NCBI RefSeq assembly: GCF_000374565.1
Contig: NZ_KB894708.1
Coordinates: 1-51,203, forward strand
Length of the DNA: 51,203 nucleotides
Source: Siminovitchia fordii DSM 16014 = CIP 108821
GTDB taxonomy: Bacteria > Bacillota > Bacilli > Bacillales > Bacillaceae_C
Direction: 5' to 3'
Within the stretch, counting starts at the first letter, position 1; each line of letters opens with the position of its first letter. Positions 18,688-29,950 of the stretch are shown piece after piece. Position numbers and translations under genes: made by a program. Below the pieces are notes generated by a model. The model was not told where the DNA came from. It ran no database searches and saw only the letters and a program-made list of their open reading frames with translations.

Positions 18688-18713
18688 GTGGGAGGTTTTT
18701 CCGCTAAAACCAC
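18688..18713 (+). promoter_or_regulatory. second L1-site-like hairpin, before rplA
   Basis: GTGGGAGG at the 5' side and ACCAC at the 3' side repeat the pattern found before rplK, with an inner segment TTTTTCCGCTAAA. It ends 6 nt before the rplA Shine-Dalgarno sequence, so L1 binding here could block rplA translation directly. Confidence 0.5.
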
Positions 18714-18731
18714 AATATAGGAGGATTAATG

Positions 18732-19433
18732 ATGGCTAAGAAAGGCAAGAAATATCTCGAAGCTTTAAAGCTTGTCGACCGTTCAAAAGCTTACGCGATC
18801 GATGAAGCGATCGAGCTCGTTAAAAAAACAGACTTTGCTAAGTTCGATGCTACTGTCGAAGTGGCATTCCGTCTTGGGGTAGATCCTAAGAAAGCGGACC
18901 AACAAATCCGTGGTGCAGTTGTTCTTCCAAATGGAACAGGTAAAACTCAGCGCGTTCTTGTTTTCGCAAAAGGCGAAAAAGCGAAAGAGGCTGAAGCTGC
19001 AGGTGCAGATTATGTAGGAGATGCTGAATTCATCAACAAAATCAACCAAGGTTGGTTTGATTTCGATGTAGTTGTTGCTACACCGGATATGATGGGCGAA
19101 GTTGGTAAACTCGGACGTACGCTTGGACCAAAAGGTCTTATGCCGAACCCGAAAACAGGCACAGTTACTTTTGATGTTGAAAAAGCTGTGAATGAAATCA
19201 AAGCAGGTAAAGTAGAATACCGCTTGGATAAAGCTGGAATCATCCATGTGCCGATCGGAAAAGTTTCTTTCGAAAACGAAAAACTTCAAGAGAACTTTGC
19301 GACGATCTTTGATACAGTATTGAAGGCTAAACCGGCAGCTGCCAAAGGAACATTTATGAAAAATGTTTCCATCACATCCACGATGGGGCCTGGAATTAAG
19401 GTCGATCCTTTCACAGTTGCTGCTAAAGCGTAA
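18732..19433 (+). CDS. rplA: ribosomal protein L1
   Basis: L1 forms the mobile L1 stalk of the 50S subunit, moves deacylated tRNA out of the E site and acts as translational repressor of its own operon. The 233-aa protein carries the conserved [20 protein letters not shown] block (about 120-140) and [19 protein letters not shown]. The second of two adjacent ATGs is 7 nt from GGAGG and is preferred. The promoter of rplJ overlaps the region immediately after the stop. Confidence 0.98.
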   Translation: MAKKGKKYLEALKLVDRSKAYAIDEAIELVKKTDFAKFDATVEVAFRLGVDPKKADQQIRGAVVLPNGTGKTQRVLVFAKGEKAKEAEAAGADYVGDAEFINKINQGWFDFDVVVATPDMMGEVGKLGRTLGPKGLMPNPKTGTVTFDVEKAVNEIKAGKVEYRLDKAGIIHVPIGKVSFENEKLQENFATIFDTVLKAKPAAAKGTFMKNVSITSTMGPGIKVDPFTVAAKA

Positions 19434-19434
19434 G

Positions 19435-19463
19435 TTGACAACATTTTATCTGTTTGATAAAAT
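19435..19463 (+). promoter_or_regulatory. sigma-A promoter of rplJ-rplL
   Basis: TTGACA and TAAAAT are spaced by exactly 17 bases and begin one base after the rplA stop codon. It drives the L10-leader transcript. Confidence 0.88.
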
Positions 19464-19482
19464 ATAAAAGCTGAAAAATAAC

Positions 19483-19611
19483 ATTTGTACCGTAGACAGC
19501 AGGTGCTCCTTGGAGCTTAATATCCCGCCGAGGTCATTGCGATATACCATATTCAATCTGTTTGTGCGGATTGGACGCAAACCTCCATGTCTATTGGCTG
19601 GAGGTTTTTTG
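19483..19611 (+). promoter_or_regulatory. L10 (rplJ) leader with attenuator
   Basis: This leader binds the L10-(L12) complex and controls rplJ-rplL expression. The hallmark GTAGACAGCAGGTGCTCC, the AGCTTAATATCCCGCCGAGGT segment (split here by its loop) and a final terminator hairpin (19579-19611: AAACCTCCA/TGGAGGTTT, then a T run) are present in the known order. Free L10 complex should favour the terminator. The leader ends 46 nt before rplJ. Confidence 0.93.
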
Positions 19612-19656
19612 TATTTCCCGGTATGAATGTTCATCTGTGAATTGGGAGGTGTAAGG

Positions 19657-20151
19657 ATGAGCAAAGTAATTGAGCAAAAGAAACAAGTTGTTGAAGAAAT
19701 TGCAGACAAACTAAAAGCCAGTGTATCTACTGTTATCGTAGACTACCGTGGTTTGAATGTGGCTGAGGTGACTGAACTTCGCAAACAGCTTCGCGAAGCA
19801 GGCGTTGAATACAAAGTTTACAAAAACTCCATGACACGTCGTGCAGCTGAAGCAGCTGGCCTTGCTGATCTGAACGAACAGCTAGTCGGTCCTAACGCGA
19901 TCGCATTCAGTACAGAGGATGTAGTGTCACCTGCGAAAATCTTGAACGATTTCGCAAAGGAACACGATGCATTGGAAATCAAAGCTGGTGTTATTGAAGG
20001 AAACGTTGCTACAGCTGAGGAAATCAAGGCGCTTGCAAGCCTGCCTTCCCGCGAAGGATTGCTTTCCATGTTGCTTAGCGTTCTTCAAGCTCCAATGCGC
20101 AACTTCGCACTCGCAACAAAAGCTGTCGCTGACCAAAAAGAAGAGGCGTAA
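19657..20151 (+). CDS. rplJ: ribosomal protein L10
   Basis: L10 is the base of the L7/L12 stalk on the 50S subunit. The N-terminal rRNA-binding domain shows [20 protein letters not shown] and [11 protein letters not shown]; the C-terminal helix (about 135-164, [20 protein letters not shown]) binds L12 dimers. The protein is 164 aa. The frame begins upstream, but ATG 19657 follows GGGAGGTGTAAGG and gives the standard start MSKVIEQKK. It is regulated by its own leader. Confidence 0.97.
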   Translation: MSKVIEQKKQVVEEIADKLKASVSTVIVDYRGLNVAEVTELRKQLREAGVEYKVYKNSMTRRAAEAAGLADLNEQLVGPNAIAFSTEDVVSPAKILNDFAKEHDALEIKAGVIEGNVATAEEIKALASLPSREGLLSMLLSVLQAPMRNFALATKAVADQKEEA

Positions 20152-20198
20152 GCTGTCCGTTGCCATATAAAATTTAAAAAAATTTGGAGGAATAAATC

Positions 20199-20564
20199 AT
20201 GACGAAAGAACAAATCATTGAAGCTGTCAAAGAAATGACAGTTCTTGAGCTTAACGATCTTGTAAAAGCAATTGAAGAAGAATTCGGCGTAACTGCTGCT
20301 GCTCCTGTAGCTGTTGCTGGTGGGGCTGCTGCTGCAGATGCTGGTGCAGAGCAAACAGAATTCGACGTAATTCTTGCTAGTGCTGGCGGACAAAAAATTA
20401 AAGTTATCAAAGCGGTTCGAGAAGCTACAGGCCTTGGCTTGAAAGAAGCGAAAGAGCTTGTTGACAATGCACCTAAACCAATTAAAGAAGGCGCATCTAA
20501 AGAAGAGGCTGAAGAGCTCAAAGCTAAACTTGAAGAAGTTGGAGCGGAAGTCGAAGTTAAGTAA
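20199..20564 (+). CDS. rplL: ribosomal protein L7/L12
   Basis: L12 forms the flexible stalk that recruits and stimulates the translational GTPases EF-G, EF-Tu and IF2, both of which with EF-G are encoded nearby or elsewhere. The N-terminal dimer domain (1-33, [19 protein letters not shown]), an Ala/Gly-rich hinge (about 34-50) and the C-terminal factor-binding domain ([20 protein letters not shown]) are clear. The length of 121 aa is typical. TTTGGAGG precedes the ATG, and a strong terminator follows. Confidence 0.98.
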   Translation: MTKEQIIEAVKEMTVLELNDLVKAIEEEFGVTAAAPVAVAGGAAAADAGAEQTEFDVILASAGGQKIKVIKAVREATGLGLKEAKELVDNAPKPIKEGASKEEAEELKAKLEEVGAEVEVK

Positions 20565-20577
20565 TAATGTGCTGATT

Positions 20578-20607
20578 AAAAAGCTCGCTGATATAAGCGG
20601 GCTTTTT
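20578..20607 (+). terminator. terminator after rplL
   Basis: AAAAAGCTCGC pairs with GCGGGCTTTTT around TGATATAA, with the T run as part of the 3' arm. It ends the rplJ-rplL transcript 13 nt after the stop. Confidence 0.92.
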
Positions 20608-20673
20608 CGTACGTTTACTAGAAAAGGAAAGCGCCTGTTTAACGATTTTTTAAACAAATCGGAGGTTGTCTAA

Positions 20674-21285
20674 ATGACGGAGCACTACTATTCGCGTAAC
20701 CCCGAAGTGGACAGTGATCCCGTATTCTGGGATACGAAGCTGCGAAATCATTCTTTCCGCTTCAAAACAGACCGCGGTGTTTTTTCGAAGCAAGAAGTGG
20801 ATTTTGGTTCAAGGCTTCTGATTGAAACTTTTACAATGCCGGATGTAGACGGCCCTTTACTTGATCTTGGGTGTGGCTACGGTCCCATCGGCTTGGGCCT
20901 TGCCAAGGATTTTACAGATAGAATCATACACATGGCAGACATTAATGAACGTGCGGTTGGCTTGGCTAAAGATAATTCCGCAGCCAATCATATTGAAAAT
21001 GTAATAATCTATGAAAGTGACGGTTTTCAAAATGTTAAAGACAAAGGTTTTGCTGCCATATTAATTAACCCTCCTATCAGGGCCGGGAAACGAGTTATCT
21101 TCGACATGTTCGAAAATGCTTTTCATTATCTTGTCGAAAGAGGAGAACTGTGGATTGTGATCCAGAAAAAACAGGGGGCTCCTTCGACAAAAACAAAATT
21201 GGAAGAGATCTTTGCGCAGGTTGAGACGAAAGGTAAGAAAAAAGGCTATTATATTTTTAAAGCAAAAAAGTTTGCATCCCTTTGA
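20674..21285 (+). CDS. ybxB: YbxB, RsmC-like class I SAM methyltransferase
   Basis: This is a probable 16S rRNA (guanine-N2) methyltransferase of the RsmC/RsmD type; the exact target in Bacillus is not established. The SAM-binding motif I LLDLGCGYGPIGLGL (about 66-80) and the catalytic NPPIRAGK (about 132-139, the NPP[F/Y] motif of base-amino methylases) are present. The 203-aa size matches YbxB. It lies between rplL and rpoB as in B. subtilis. CGGAGG precedes the ATG. Confidence 0.94.
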   Translation: MTEHYYSRNPEVDSDPVFWDTKLRNHSFRFKTDRGVFSKQEVDFGSRLLIETFTMPDVDGPLLDLGCGYGPIGLGLAKDFTDRIIHMADINERAVGLAKDNSAANHIENVIIYESDGFQNVKDKGFAAILINPPIRAGKRVIFDMFENAFHYLVERGELWIVIQKKQGAPSTKTKLEEIFAQVETKGKKKGYYIFKAKKFASL

Positions 21286-21403
21286 CTATTGTGCTAATAT
21301 TGTAAGATGCTAATACCATGCTTTCCTTAAAATAGCTGATAGTTGTATATTTATTGGCTTATATGGGAAAAATTAATAAATATAGGTTCGTCTCGGGAAA
21401 TTG

Positions 21404-21435
21404 TGGTTTTCAAAGTAAAACCATTTTTCTTTTTG
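21404..21435 (+). terminator. intrinsic terminator between ybxB and rpoB
   Basis: TGGTTTT pairs with AAAACCA across a 6-nt loop, followed by TTTTTCTTTTT. It can end ybxB transcription. If the rpoB promoter lies upstream (for example TTGTGC-16-TAATAC at 21289-21316), it would act as an attenuator of rpoBC. Confidence 0.75.
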
Positions 21436-21491
21436 TAAGAAAAAAAGTGTTAAATTAGACGAGGGTTATCATTCGAATTATGAAGTGGTAG

Positions 21492-21615
21492 GTCTAGCTC
21501 CAGGCGCCGTCGGCGAAAGGATCAAGTCAAAATGCTGTGGTGGCTGAAAAGCTGCCTCCTCGCAATTCGTCTTGTGCTTGTCGCCTAAGGCTGCGCGCCT
21601 TACGCTTTTCTTTTT
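21492..21615 (-). repeat. intergenic repeat, clear copy 2 (minus orientation)
   Basis: Read on the minus strand it starts AAAAAGAAAAGCGTAAGGCG and ends GGCGCCTGGAGCTAGAC, the same ends as the copy at 10.1 kb. It sits in the stretch before rpoB, about 80 nt from the start codon, so it is probably in the rpoBC leader RNA. Together with the terminator it fills most of the ybxB-rpoB gap; I see no confident promoter between them. Confidence 0.75.
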
Positions 21616-21693
21616 GTCAGATGATTATCCTGCTCGAATGAAGAGAGCGGATAGGATGAATAAAATGCATGATTTTTTTGAGGGGTGAATCAG

Positions 21694-24600
21694 TTGACAG
21701 GTCAACTTGTTCAGTATGGACGGCACCGCCAGCGCAGAAGCTTTGCTCGAATCAGTGAAGTATTGGAACTGCCAAACCTTATTGAAATTCAATCTTCCTC
21801 TTATCAATGGTTTCTTGATGAGGGCTTAAAGGAAATGTTTCAGGACATCTCCCCAATTGAAGATTTCGCCGGGAATCTATCGTTAGAATTTATCGATTAT
21901 AGTCTCGGTGAGCCAAAATATTCTGTGGAAGAATCCAAAGAGCGTGATGCCACATATTCCGCTCCGCTTCGTGTCAAATTGCGTCTTTTAAATAAAGAGA
22001 CCGGCGAAGTGAAAGACCAGGATGTATTCATGGGAGACTTTCCACTGATGACAGAAATGGGAACATTCATCATCAATGGGGCAGAGCGTGTTATCGTTTC
22101 GCAGCTTGTGCGCTCTCCAAGCGTTTATTACAGCGCCAAAATTGATAAGAATGGCAAGAAAGGCTTCACTGCAACCGTCATTCCGAACCGCGGCGCTTGG
22201 CTGGAATATGAAACAGATGCGAAAGATGTTGTGTATGTCCGTATCGACCGGACGAGGAAACTGCCGGTAACGGTTCTTTTGCGTGCACTAGGTTTTGGTT
22301 CTGATCAAGAAATCATCGAATTAATAGGAGATAACGAATATCTCCGGAACACGCTGGAAAAAGACAATACGGAGAACGTTGAAAAAGCTTTGCTTGAAAT
22401 CTATGAACGCCTGCGTCCAGGTGAACCTCCAACCGTTGAAAACGCGAAAAGCCTGCTTATTTCACGCTTTTTTGATCCGAAAAGATATGATTTGGCCAAC
22501 GTTGGACGTTATAAGATTAACAAGAAGCTTCATATTAAGAACCGCCTTTTTGGTCAGCGGCTTGCGCAAACATTAGCCGATCCTGAAACGGGCGAAGTCA
22601 TTGCGGAGAAAGGCACTTTGCTTGATCGCCGCACATTGGACAAATTGATACCTCACCTTGAAAAAGGTGCTGGATTCAAAACGTATAACAATCATGGTGG
22701 TGTACTTGAAGATGACATCACCGTCCAAACAATTAAAATATATGCTCCAAATGACGATGAGGAAAGAGAAATCAATGTCATAGGCAACTCTTTCATAGAG
22801 GAAGAGATTAAGAATATCACGCCAGCGGATATCATTGCATCTATCAGCTATTTCTTTGACCTTCTATATGGAGTGGGTGATACCGATGATATCGATCACC
22901 TGGGCAACCGCCGTCTGCGTTCTGTCGGAGAACTGCTTCAAAATCAGTTCAGGATCGGGCTGTCCCGTATGGAGAGGGTTGTTCGGGAACGGATGTCAAT
23001 ACAAGACATCAATACGATCACACCTCAGCAATTGATCAATATTCGACCGGTCATTGCATCAATCAAAGAGTTTTTTGGAAGCTCCCAGTTATCTCAATTC
23101 ATGGATCAGACAAATCCATTAGCAGAATTGACTCATAAGCGAAGACTTTCTGCTCTTGGACCAGGTGGTTTGACACGTGAACGTGCCGGAATGGAAGTCC
23201 GTGATGTTCACTATTCCCACTATGGACGGATGTGTCCGATTGAGACACCGGAGGGCCCGAACATCGGCTTGATCAACTCACTGTCCACTTTTGCGAAAGT
23301 GAATCGTTTTGGCTTTATTGAAACGCCATACCGACGTGTTGACCCTGAGACAGGGGTAGTGAGTAATCAGATCGACTATTTGACTGCCGATGAAGAGGAT
23401 AACTACGTGGTGGCGCAGGCAAATGCTCCTTTGACAGAGGAAGGCACTTTTGCAAATGAAGAAGTCATTGCCCGTTTCCGCGGGGAAAACACCGTGATCA
23501 AAAGAGAGCGGATTGACTATATGGATGTTTCTCCGAAACAGGTCGTGTCCGCTGCAACAGCGTGTATACCATTCCTTGAAAACGATGACTCCAACCGGGC
23601 ACTCATGGGAGCGAACATGCAACGGCAGGCTGTTCCACTCATGCAGCCGGAAGCTCCGCTTGTAGGTACCGGAATGGAATACGTATCGGCGAAGGATTCA
23701 GGTGCTGCTGTCATCTGCAAGCACGACGGTATTGTGGAACATATTGAGGCACGTGAAATTTGGGTTCGAAGAATCAAGGAAATTGACGGTCAAGAAGTGA
23801 AAGGTGACCTTGATAAATACCGCCTGCAAAAATTTATCCGGTCAAACCAGGGTACCTGCTACAACCAGCGTCCTATCGTAAGTGTCGGCAACAGGGTTGT
23901 AAAAGGGGAAATTCTTGCGGATGGCCCATCCATGGATCAAGGGGAATTGGCCCTTGGCCGAAATGTCCTCGTAGGATTTATGACGTGGGAAGGTTACAAC
24001 TATGAAGATGCCATCATTATGAGCGAACGCCTCGTAAAAGATGATGTCTATACGTCGATTCATATTGAAGAATATGAATCTGAAGCAAGGGATACGAAAC
24101 TAGGTCCCGAAGAAATGACAAGGGATATACCAAATGTCGGGGAAGATGCACTTAAAAACCTCGATGAACGCGGGATTATCCGAATCGGTGCAGAAGTGAA
24201 GGATGGCGATCTGCTCGTTGGAAAAGTGACACCTAAAGGTGTAACGGAATTGACAGCTGAAGAGCGGCTGCTTCATGCCATCTTCGGTGAAAAGGCACGT
24301 GAAGTCCGGGATACTTCCCTTAGAGTGCCTCATGGGGGCGGCGGAATCGTACTGGATGTAAAAGTGTTCAACCGTGAAGACGGTGACGAGCTTTCTCCGG
24401 GCGTAAACCAGCTTGTCCGTGTTTATATCGTTCAGAAAAGGAAAATATCCGAAGGGGACAAAATGGCGGGACGCCATGGTAACAAAGGTGTTATTTCCCG
24501 TATTCTTCCTGAAGAGGATATGCCTTACATGCCTGACGGTACACCTATCGATGTCATGCTCAACCCGCTCGGTGTTCCTTCAAGGATGAACATCGGCCAG

Positions 24601-25248
24601 GTGCTTGAACTGCACTTGGGCATGGCTGCAAGATACTTGGGCCTTCACATGGCATCACCTGTATTTGATGGTGCGACCGAAGAGGATGTATGGGAAACAA
24701 TTGAAGAAGCAGGCATGGCTTCCGATGCGAAAACGGTACTTTATGACGGGCGAACAGGAGAAGCTTTTGACAACCGTGTCTCCGTTGGTGTCATGTATAT
24801 GCTGAAACTTGCGCATATGGTTGATGATAAGCTGCATGCCCGGTCAACAGGCCCATACTCACTCGTTACCCAGCAGCCGCTTGGCGGTAAAGCTCAATTC
24901 GGTGGCCAGCGCTTCGGTGAAATGGAAGTGTGGGCGCTTGAAGCATACGGTGCAGCCTACACTCTTCAAGAAATCCTTACGGTGAAATCTGACGATGTCG
25001 TTGGACGTGTGAAGACATATGAGGCAATTGTCAAAGGTGAAAACGTCCCAGAGCCAGGTGTTCCTGAATCATTCAAAGTTTTGATCAAAGAGCTGCAAAG
25101 TCTTGGAATGGATGTCAAAATCTTATCCGGGGATGAACAGGAAATCGAAATGCGAGAGCTCGAGGACGAGGATGATCTCCACCAGGCAGACACTTTGAAC
25201 ATTGCTCCAGAAACAAAAGTGGAAGAAACAGCTGCGACGAAGGAGTAA
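21694..25248 (+). CDS. rpoB: RpoB, RNA polymerase beta subunit
   Basis: RpoB forms half of the RNA polymerase active-site cleft and carries the rifampicin pocket. The protein is 1184 aa. The rifampicin region (about 463-490) has [20 protein letters not shown] with Asp, His and downstream RRLSAL serine in the sensitive form. [20 protein letters not shown] and the C-terminal [18 protein letters not shown] are intact. I chose TTG 21694 (MTGQLVQYG) because TTGAGGGGTGA lies at the proper distance, as in B. subtilis; the frame also opens at GTG 21685, inside that site. The acidic C-terminal tail is variable, as usual. Confidence 0.99.
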   Translation: MTGQLVQYGRHRQRRSFARISEVLELPNLIEIQSSSYQWFLDEGLKEMFQDISPIEDFAGNLSLEFIDYSLGEPKYSVEESKERDATYSAPLRVKLRLLNKETGEVKDQDVFMGDFPLMTEMGTFIINGAERVIVSQLVRSPSVYYSAKIDKNGKKGFTATVIPNRGAWLEYETDAKDVVYVRIDRTRKLPVTVLLRALGFGSDQEIIELIGDNEYLRNTLEKDNTENVEKALLEIYERLRPGEPPTVENAKSLLISRFFDPKRYDLANVGRYKINKKLHIKNRLFGQRLAQTLADPETGEVIAEKGTLLDRRTLDKLIPHLEKGAGFKTYNNHGGVLEDDITVQTIKIYAPNDDEEREINVIGNSFIEEEIKNITPADIIASISYFFDLLYGVGDTDDIDHLGNRRLRSVGELLQNQFRIGLSRMERVVRERMSIQDINTITPQQLINIRPVIASIKEFFGSSQLSQFMDQTNPLAELTHKRRLSALGPGGLTRERAGMEVRDVHYSHYGRMCPIETPEGPNIGLINSLSTFAKVNRFGFIETPYRRVDPETGVVSNQIDYLTADEEDNYVVAQANAPLTEEGTFANEEVIARFRGENTVIKRERIDYMDVSPKQVVSAATACIPFLENDDSNRALMGANMQRQAVPLMQPEAPLVGTGMEYVSAKDSGAAVICKHDGIVEHIEAREIWVRRIKEIDGQEVKGDLDKYRLQKFIRSNQGTCYNQRPIVSVGNRVVKGEILADGPSMDQGELALGRNVLVGFMTWEGYNYEDAIIMSERLVKDDVYTSIHIEEYESEARDTKLGPEEMTRDIPNVGEDALKNLDERGIIRIGAEVKDGDLLVGKVTPKGVTELTAEERLLHAIFGEKAREVRDTSLRVPHGGGGIVLDVKVFNREDGDELSPGVNQLVRVYIVQKRKISEGDKMAGRHGNKGVISRILPEEDMPYMPDGTPIDVMLNPLGVPSRMNIGQVLELHLGMAARYLGLHMASPVFDGATEEDVWETIEEAGMASDAKTVLYDGRTGEAFDNRVSVGVMYMLKLAHMVDDKLHARSTGPYSLVTQQPLGGKAQFGGQRFGEMEVWALEAYGAAYTLQEILTVKSDDVVGRVKTYEAIVKGENVPEPGVPESFKVLIKELQSLGMDVKILSGDEQEIEMRELEDEDDLHQADTLNIAPETKVEETAATKE

Positions 25249-25306
25249 ATGATGTCAGACAAGGCAATTAGGGTAAAACCTGTATATGAAAAGGGAGGTA
25301 GGCCCC

Positions 25307-28300
25307 TTGCTGGATGTAAATAATTTCGAGTATATGAAAATCGGCCTTGCTTCGCCGGATAAGATCCGCTCATGGTCTTTTGGTGAGGTTAAAAAGCCGG
25401 AAACGATCAACTATAGAACTTTAAAACCTGAGAAGGACGGTCTTTTTTGCGAGCGAATATTCGGTCCGACAAAAGACTGGGAATGTCACTGCGGGAAATA
25501 CAAACGAGTACGCTATAAAGGAGTCGTTTGTGACCGCTGTGGTGTTGAAGTGACAAGGGCGAAAGTCCGTCGGGAGCGCATGGGGCACATCGAGCTTGCT
25601 GCCCCTGTCTCTCACATTTGGTACTTCAAAGGAATTCCAAGCCGGATGGGGCTTCTGTTGGATATGTCCCCAAGGGCACTGGAAGAAATTATTTATTTTG
25701 CTTCTTACGTAGTGACAGATCCTGGAGACACTACATTAGAGAAGAAACAGCTTTTATCTGAAAGGGAATATCGTGCTTATCGTGAAAAGTACGGATCCAC
25801 TTTCACTGCAGGAATGGGAGCGGAAGCCATTAAAAAGCTTCTCCAAGATGTGGATCTTGACAAAGAAGTTGAGTTTCTGAAGGAAGAGCTGAAGACAGCA
25901 CAGGGCCAACGGCGTACGCGTGCTATCAGAAGGCTTGAAGTGCTGGAAGCATTCCGCCATTCCGGAAACCATCCAGATTGGATGGTGCTGGATGTCCTTC
26001 CGGTCATTCCACCGGAATTGCGCCCGATGGTTCAGCTTGAGGGTGGCCGGTTTGCTACATCGGATCTGAACGACTTATACCGTCGTGTAATTAACCGGAA
26101 CAACCGTCTAAAAAGGCTCTTGGATCTGGGAGCTCCTGGCATCATCGTTCAAAATGAGAAGAGGATGCTCCAGGAAGCTGTTGATGCTCTCATCGATAAT
26201 GGACGGAGAGGGCGCCCAGTGACTGGACCGGGAAACCGTCCACTCAAATCCCTGTCACATATGCTGAAAGGAAAGCAAGGCCGCTTCCGCCAAAACTTGC
26301 TCGGTAAACGGGTCGACTATTCAGGACGTTCCGTTATCGTTGTTGGACCAAGCCTTAAAATGTATCAATGCGGTCTTCCGAAAGAAATGGCTTTGGAACT
26401 GTTCAAGCCGTTTGTCATGAAGGAACTCGTTGAAAAAGGGCTGGCTCATAATATTAAAAGTGCGAAGCGTAAAATTGAGCGTGTTCATCCGGAAGTTTGG
26501 GATGTACTGGAAGAAGTCATCCGAGAACATCCGGTGCTCCTGAACCGTGCACCGACCTTGCACAGGCTGGGAATTCAGGCGTTTGAACCGACCCTTGTCG
26601 AGGGAAGAGCGATCCGCCTTCACCCGCTTGTATGTACGGCTTATAATGCTGACTTTGACGGCGACCAAATGGCTGTCCATGTTCCGTTATCCGCCGAAGC
26701 CCAGGCAGAAGCGAGATTGCTGATGCTTGCTGCACAAAACATCTTGAACCCAAGGGACGGCAAGCCGGTTGTTACACCATCCCAGGATATGGTTCTCGGG
26801 AATTATTATCTGACTTTGGAACGTGAAGGCGCTGCTGGTGAGGGTATGGTGTTTGGCAATGCAGATGAGGCTCTTCTTGCGTACCATAACGGATATATAC
26901 ACCTGCATTCACGGATTGCCATTCATGTGGATTCTCTTCCAAATGAGAGGTTCTCTGAGGAGCAGAGGAAAAAATTATTGGTTACGACCATGGGTAAAAT
27001 CATTTTCAATGAAATTTTGCCTCATTCGTTCCCATATATCAATGAACCGACAAAAGAAAACCTTGAACAGAACACCCCTGAAAAGTATTTTGTCGACACA
27101 ACCGAAAACGTTGCGGAATTCATTAAAAAACAACCATTGGTTAAACCATTCAAAAAGAAAATTCTTGGGAATATCATTGCCGAGATTTTTAAAAGGTTCC
27201 AAATCACCGAGACTTCCAAAATGCTTGACAGCATGAAGAATCTTGGATTCAAATATTCTACAAAAGCAGGGATCACAGTTGGGGTATCTGATATTGTTGT
27301 CCTTGCCGAAAAAGAGACAATTCTTGAGGAAGCACAGACGAAAGTTGATAACGTCCTGAAACAGTTCAAGCGGGGCCTTATCACAGATGAAGAACGCTAT
27401 GACCGAGTCATTTCCATCTGGAGCTCTGCAAAAGACGAAATTCAAGATAAACTGATGGAGTCCTTGGAAAATCTTAACCCGATTTACATGATGAGTGATT
27501 CCGGTGCCCGGGGTAACCCTTCCAACTTTACCCAACTGGCGGGTATGCGCGGACTCATGGCTAACCCGGCGGGACGGATTATCGAACTTCCAATCAAATC
27601 GAGCTTCCGGGAAGGGTTGACAGTACTCGAGTACTTTATCTCTACCCATGGAGCGCGTAAAGGATTGGCGGATACCGCTCTGAAGACAGCCGACTCAGGT
27701 TACTTGACAAGGAGATTGGTTGACGTTGCGCAGGATGTCATCGTCCGAGAAGATGACTGTGGTACGGATCGAGGCTTGTTAGTTGCAGCACTAAAAGACG
27801 GTACAGAAGAAATCGAGTCTTTGGAAGAAAGGCTGATTGGCCGGTTTGCCCGCAAGAAAGTTGTTCATCCTGATACAGGGGATATCATTATCAATGAGAA
27901 TACGCTTATCACGGAAGATACAGCGAAAGAAATTGTCGACGCGGGAATCGATAAAGTATGGATCCGCTCAGCATTCACATGTAATGCCCGCCACGGCGTT
28001 TGTAAAAAATGTTACGGCCGCAATCTCGCAACTGGCTCAGTAGTGGATGTCGGGGAAGCGGTGGGAATCATCGCTGCCCAGTCAATCGGAGAACCGGGTA
28101 CCCAGCTTACGATGAGGACCTTCCATACAGGAGGGGTCGCAGGAGACGATATCACGCAAGGTCTTCCGCGTATTCAGGAATTGTTCGAAGCCCGTAACCC
28201 TAAAGGTCAGGCTGTCATTTCTGAAATCAGCGGCGTGGTCACTGCCATAAATGAAGGCAGGGACCGCCAGCATGAAATTGTCATCCAGGGTGAAATTGAA

Positions 28301-28900
28301 AGTAAAACATACAATGCGCCGTACACAGCCCGTTTGCGTGTGGCAGTGAATGACCGGGTGGAGCGCGGGCAGGAATTGACCGAAGGGTCCATCGATCCTA
28401 AGGAATTGTTGCGCGCTAAAGATGTGGCGGCCGTACAAGAGTATCTTTTACTTGAAGTGCAAAAGGTTTACCGGATGCAAGGTGTTGAAATTGGCGACAA
28501 GCACATCGAAGTGATGGTTCGCCAAATGTTGCGGAAAGTGAGAGTCACGGATGCAGGAGACACCGATGTACTGCCGGGAACATTGCTTGATATTCACCAG
28601 TTTACGGATGCGAACGAAAGAGTGTTGCTTGAAGGAAATCAGCCTGCAACCGGACGCCCGGTATTGCTCGGTATCACCAAAGCATCACTTGAGACGGATT
28701 CCTTCCTGTCAGCAGCATCATTCCAGGAAACAACACGCGTGTTGACAGATGCGGCCATCAAAGGCAAGCGGGATGAACTGCTTGGCTTGAAGGAGAATGT
28801 CATAATCGGAAAACTGGTTCCGGCTGGAACTGGAATGCAGCGCTACAGAAGAGCAGGCGCTGTACTGAAGAAAGAGGAAGACGCAGTCAACGTAGAATAA
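25307..28900 (+). CDS. rpoC: RpoC, RNA polymerase beta' subunit
   Basis: RpoC holds the catalytic magnesium and the clamp. The zinc site is Cys60, Cys62, Cys75 and Cys78; the catalytic NADFDGDQM lies at about 446-454; a second zinc cluster ([13 protein letters not shown]) and the trigger loop region ([18 protein letters not shown]) follow. The 1197-aa length is normal. TTG 25307 gives [10 protein letters not shown] behind GGGAGG at 8 nt; the ATG at 25286 lies before that site and is not expected to be used. It follows rpoB by 58 nt in one operon. Confidence 0.99.
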   Translation: MLDVNNFEYMKIGLASPDKIRSWSFGEVKKPETINYRTLKPEKDGLFCERIFGPTKDWECHCGKYKRVRYKGVVCDRCGVEVTRAKVRRERMGHIELAAPVSHIWYFKGIPSRMGLLLDMSPRALEEIIYFASYVVTDPGDTTLEKKQLLSEREYRAYREKYGSTFTAGMGAEAIKKLLQDVDLDKEVEFLKEELKTAQGQRRTRAIRRLEVLEAFRHSGNHPDWMVLDVLPVIPPELRPMVQLEGGRFATSDLNDLYRRVINRNNRLKRLLDLGAPGIIVQNEKRMLQEAVDALIDNGRRGRPVTGPGNRPLKSLSHMLKGKQGRFRQNLLGKRVDYSGRSVIVVGPSLKMYQCGLPKEMALELFKPFVMKELVEKGLAHNIKSAKRKIERVHPEVWDVLEEVIREHPVLLNRAPTLHRLGIQAFEPTLVEGRAIRLHPLVCTAYNADFDGDQMAVHVPLSAEAQAEARLLMLAAQNILNPRDGKPVVTPSQDMVLGNYYLTLEREGAAGEGMVFGNADEALLAYHNGYIHLHSRIAIHVDSLPNERFSEEQRKKLLVTTMGKIIFNEILPHSFPYINEPTKENLEQNTPEKYFVDTTENVAEFIKKQPLVKPFKKKILGNIIAEIFKRFQITETSKMLDSMKNLGFKYSTKAGITVGVSDIVVLAEKETILEEAQTKVDNVLKQFKRGLITDEERYDRVISIWSSAKDEIQDKLMESLENLNPIYMMSDSGARGNPSNFTQLAGMRGLMANPAGRIIELPIKSSFREGLTVLEYFISTHGARKGLADTALKTADSGYLTRRLVDVAQDVIVREDDCGTDRGLLVAALKDGTEEIESLEERLIGRFARKKVVHPDTGDIIINENTLITEDTAKEIVDAGIDKVWIRSAFTCNARHGVCKKCYGRNLATGSVVDVGEAVGIIAAQSIGEPGTQLTMRTFHTGGVAGDDITQGLPRIQELFEARNPKGQAVISEISGVVTAINEGRDRQHEIVIQGEIESKTYNAPYTARLRVAVNDRVERGQELTEGSIDPKELLRAKDVAAVQEYLLLEVQKVYRMQGVEIGDKHIEVMVRQMLRKVRVTDAGDTDVLPGTLLDIHQFTDANERVLLEGNQPATGRPVLLGITKASLETDSFLSAASFQETTRVLTDAAIKGKRDELLGLKENVIIGKLVPAGTGMQRYRRAGAVLKKEEDAVNVE

Positions 28901-28908
28901 CAGTGGGG

Positions 28909-28931
28909 GCCGCCGGCAATACTGCCGGCGG
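28909..28931 (+). terminator. GC-rich hairpin after rpoC
   Basis: CCGCCGGCA pairs perfectly with TGCCGGCGG around ATAC nine bases after the rpoC stop. No T run follows, so it may be a pause or processing structure more than an intrinsic terminator. Confidence 0.6.
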
Positions 28932-28979
28932 ATTCTCATAAAAAAAGATAGTCTCTATTGGCAGAGCAACTGTTTAATG

Positions 28980-29029
28980 GAGGATCATCTTGTCTGTCTG
29001 CACAAGACAGGGCGCTTGCGCGTTTCTCA
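28980..29029 (-). repeat. partial copy of the intergenic repeat
   Basis: On the minus strand GAGAAACGCGCAAGCGCC followed by GACAAGATGATCC resembles the first third of the repeat family. The other end is missing. It lies just upstream of the rplGB promoter. Confidence 0.45.
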
Positions 29030-29051
29030 AGTAATATTTTCCCTTTTATTG

Positions 29052-29080
29052 TTGACATTGAAAATAGCAGATGGTACTAT
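29052..29080 (+). promoter_or_regulatory. sigma-A promoter of the str operon (rplGB-rpsL-rpsG-fusA)
   Basis: TTGACA and TACTAT are separated by exactly 17 bases, about 52 nt before rplGB. It is the strongest match in this gap and should drive the elongation-factor operon. Confidence 0.9.
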
Positions 29081-29132
29081 ATTCAAGGTGATCCTATCAT
29101 AAAAAACCTGTAGCTTTGGAGGATGCGTAAAA

Positions 29133-29381
29133 TTGTCTTATGAAAAAGTATTGCAGGATGCAAATGTGATAATAGGAACAAAGCAAACAGTAAGGGCTCT
29201 GAAATCAGGTCATGCGAAGAAAGTTTTCGTTGCACAGGATGCCGATCCGCGAATTACGGATAACATCATTGATACAGCAAAAGAGCTGGATGTACCCGTA
29301 ACCAAGGTCGACTCCATGAAAAAACTTGGTAAAGCATGCGGAATTGATGTAGGAGCGGCAGCTGTTGCCATCATTCACTAA
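29133..29381 (+). CDS. rplGB: RplGB (YbxF), L7Ae-family kink-turn binding protein
   Basis: This 82-aa protein belongs to the L7Ae/L30e family, which binds kink-turn RNA; in B. subtilis YbxF associates with ribosomes, and its full role is unclear. [22 protein letters not shown] and the RNA-contacting [15 protein letters not shown] segment define it. TTG is the start, as in B. subtilis, behind TTTGGAGG. It is the first gene of the str operon and is followed by a terminator-like hairpin before rpsL. Confidence 0.95.
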   Translation: MSYEKVLQDANVIIGTKQTVRALKSGHAKKVFVAQDADPRITDNIIDTAKELDVPVTKVDSMKKLGKACGIDVGAAAVAIIH

Positions 29382-29385
29382 AGGT

Positions 29386-29430
29386 GTTTTTGCAAGAGGT
29401 ATTTGTTTGCCTGCAAAAACTTGTTTTTTT
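29386..29430 (+). terminator. terminator-like hairpin between rplGB and rpsL
   Basis: GTTTTTGCA pairs perfectly with TGCAAAAAC across a 17-nt loop and TTGTTTTTTT follows. It is in the middle of an operon and no obvious promoter follows it, so it is probably a partial terminator or attenuator that sets the ratio of rplGB to rpsL-fusA. Confidence 0.75.
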
Positions 29431-29437
29431 GCTTTAA

Positions 29438-29911
<474 letters not shown>

Positions 29912-29950
29912 GATTAGATATATTCACTGTTTGTGAAAGGAGGAACCTCA

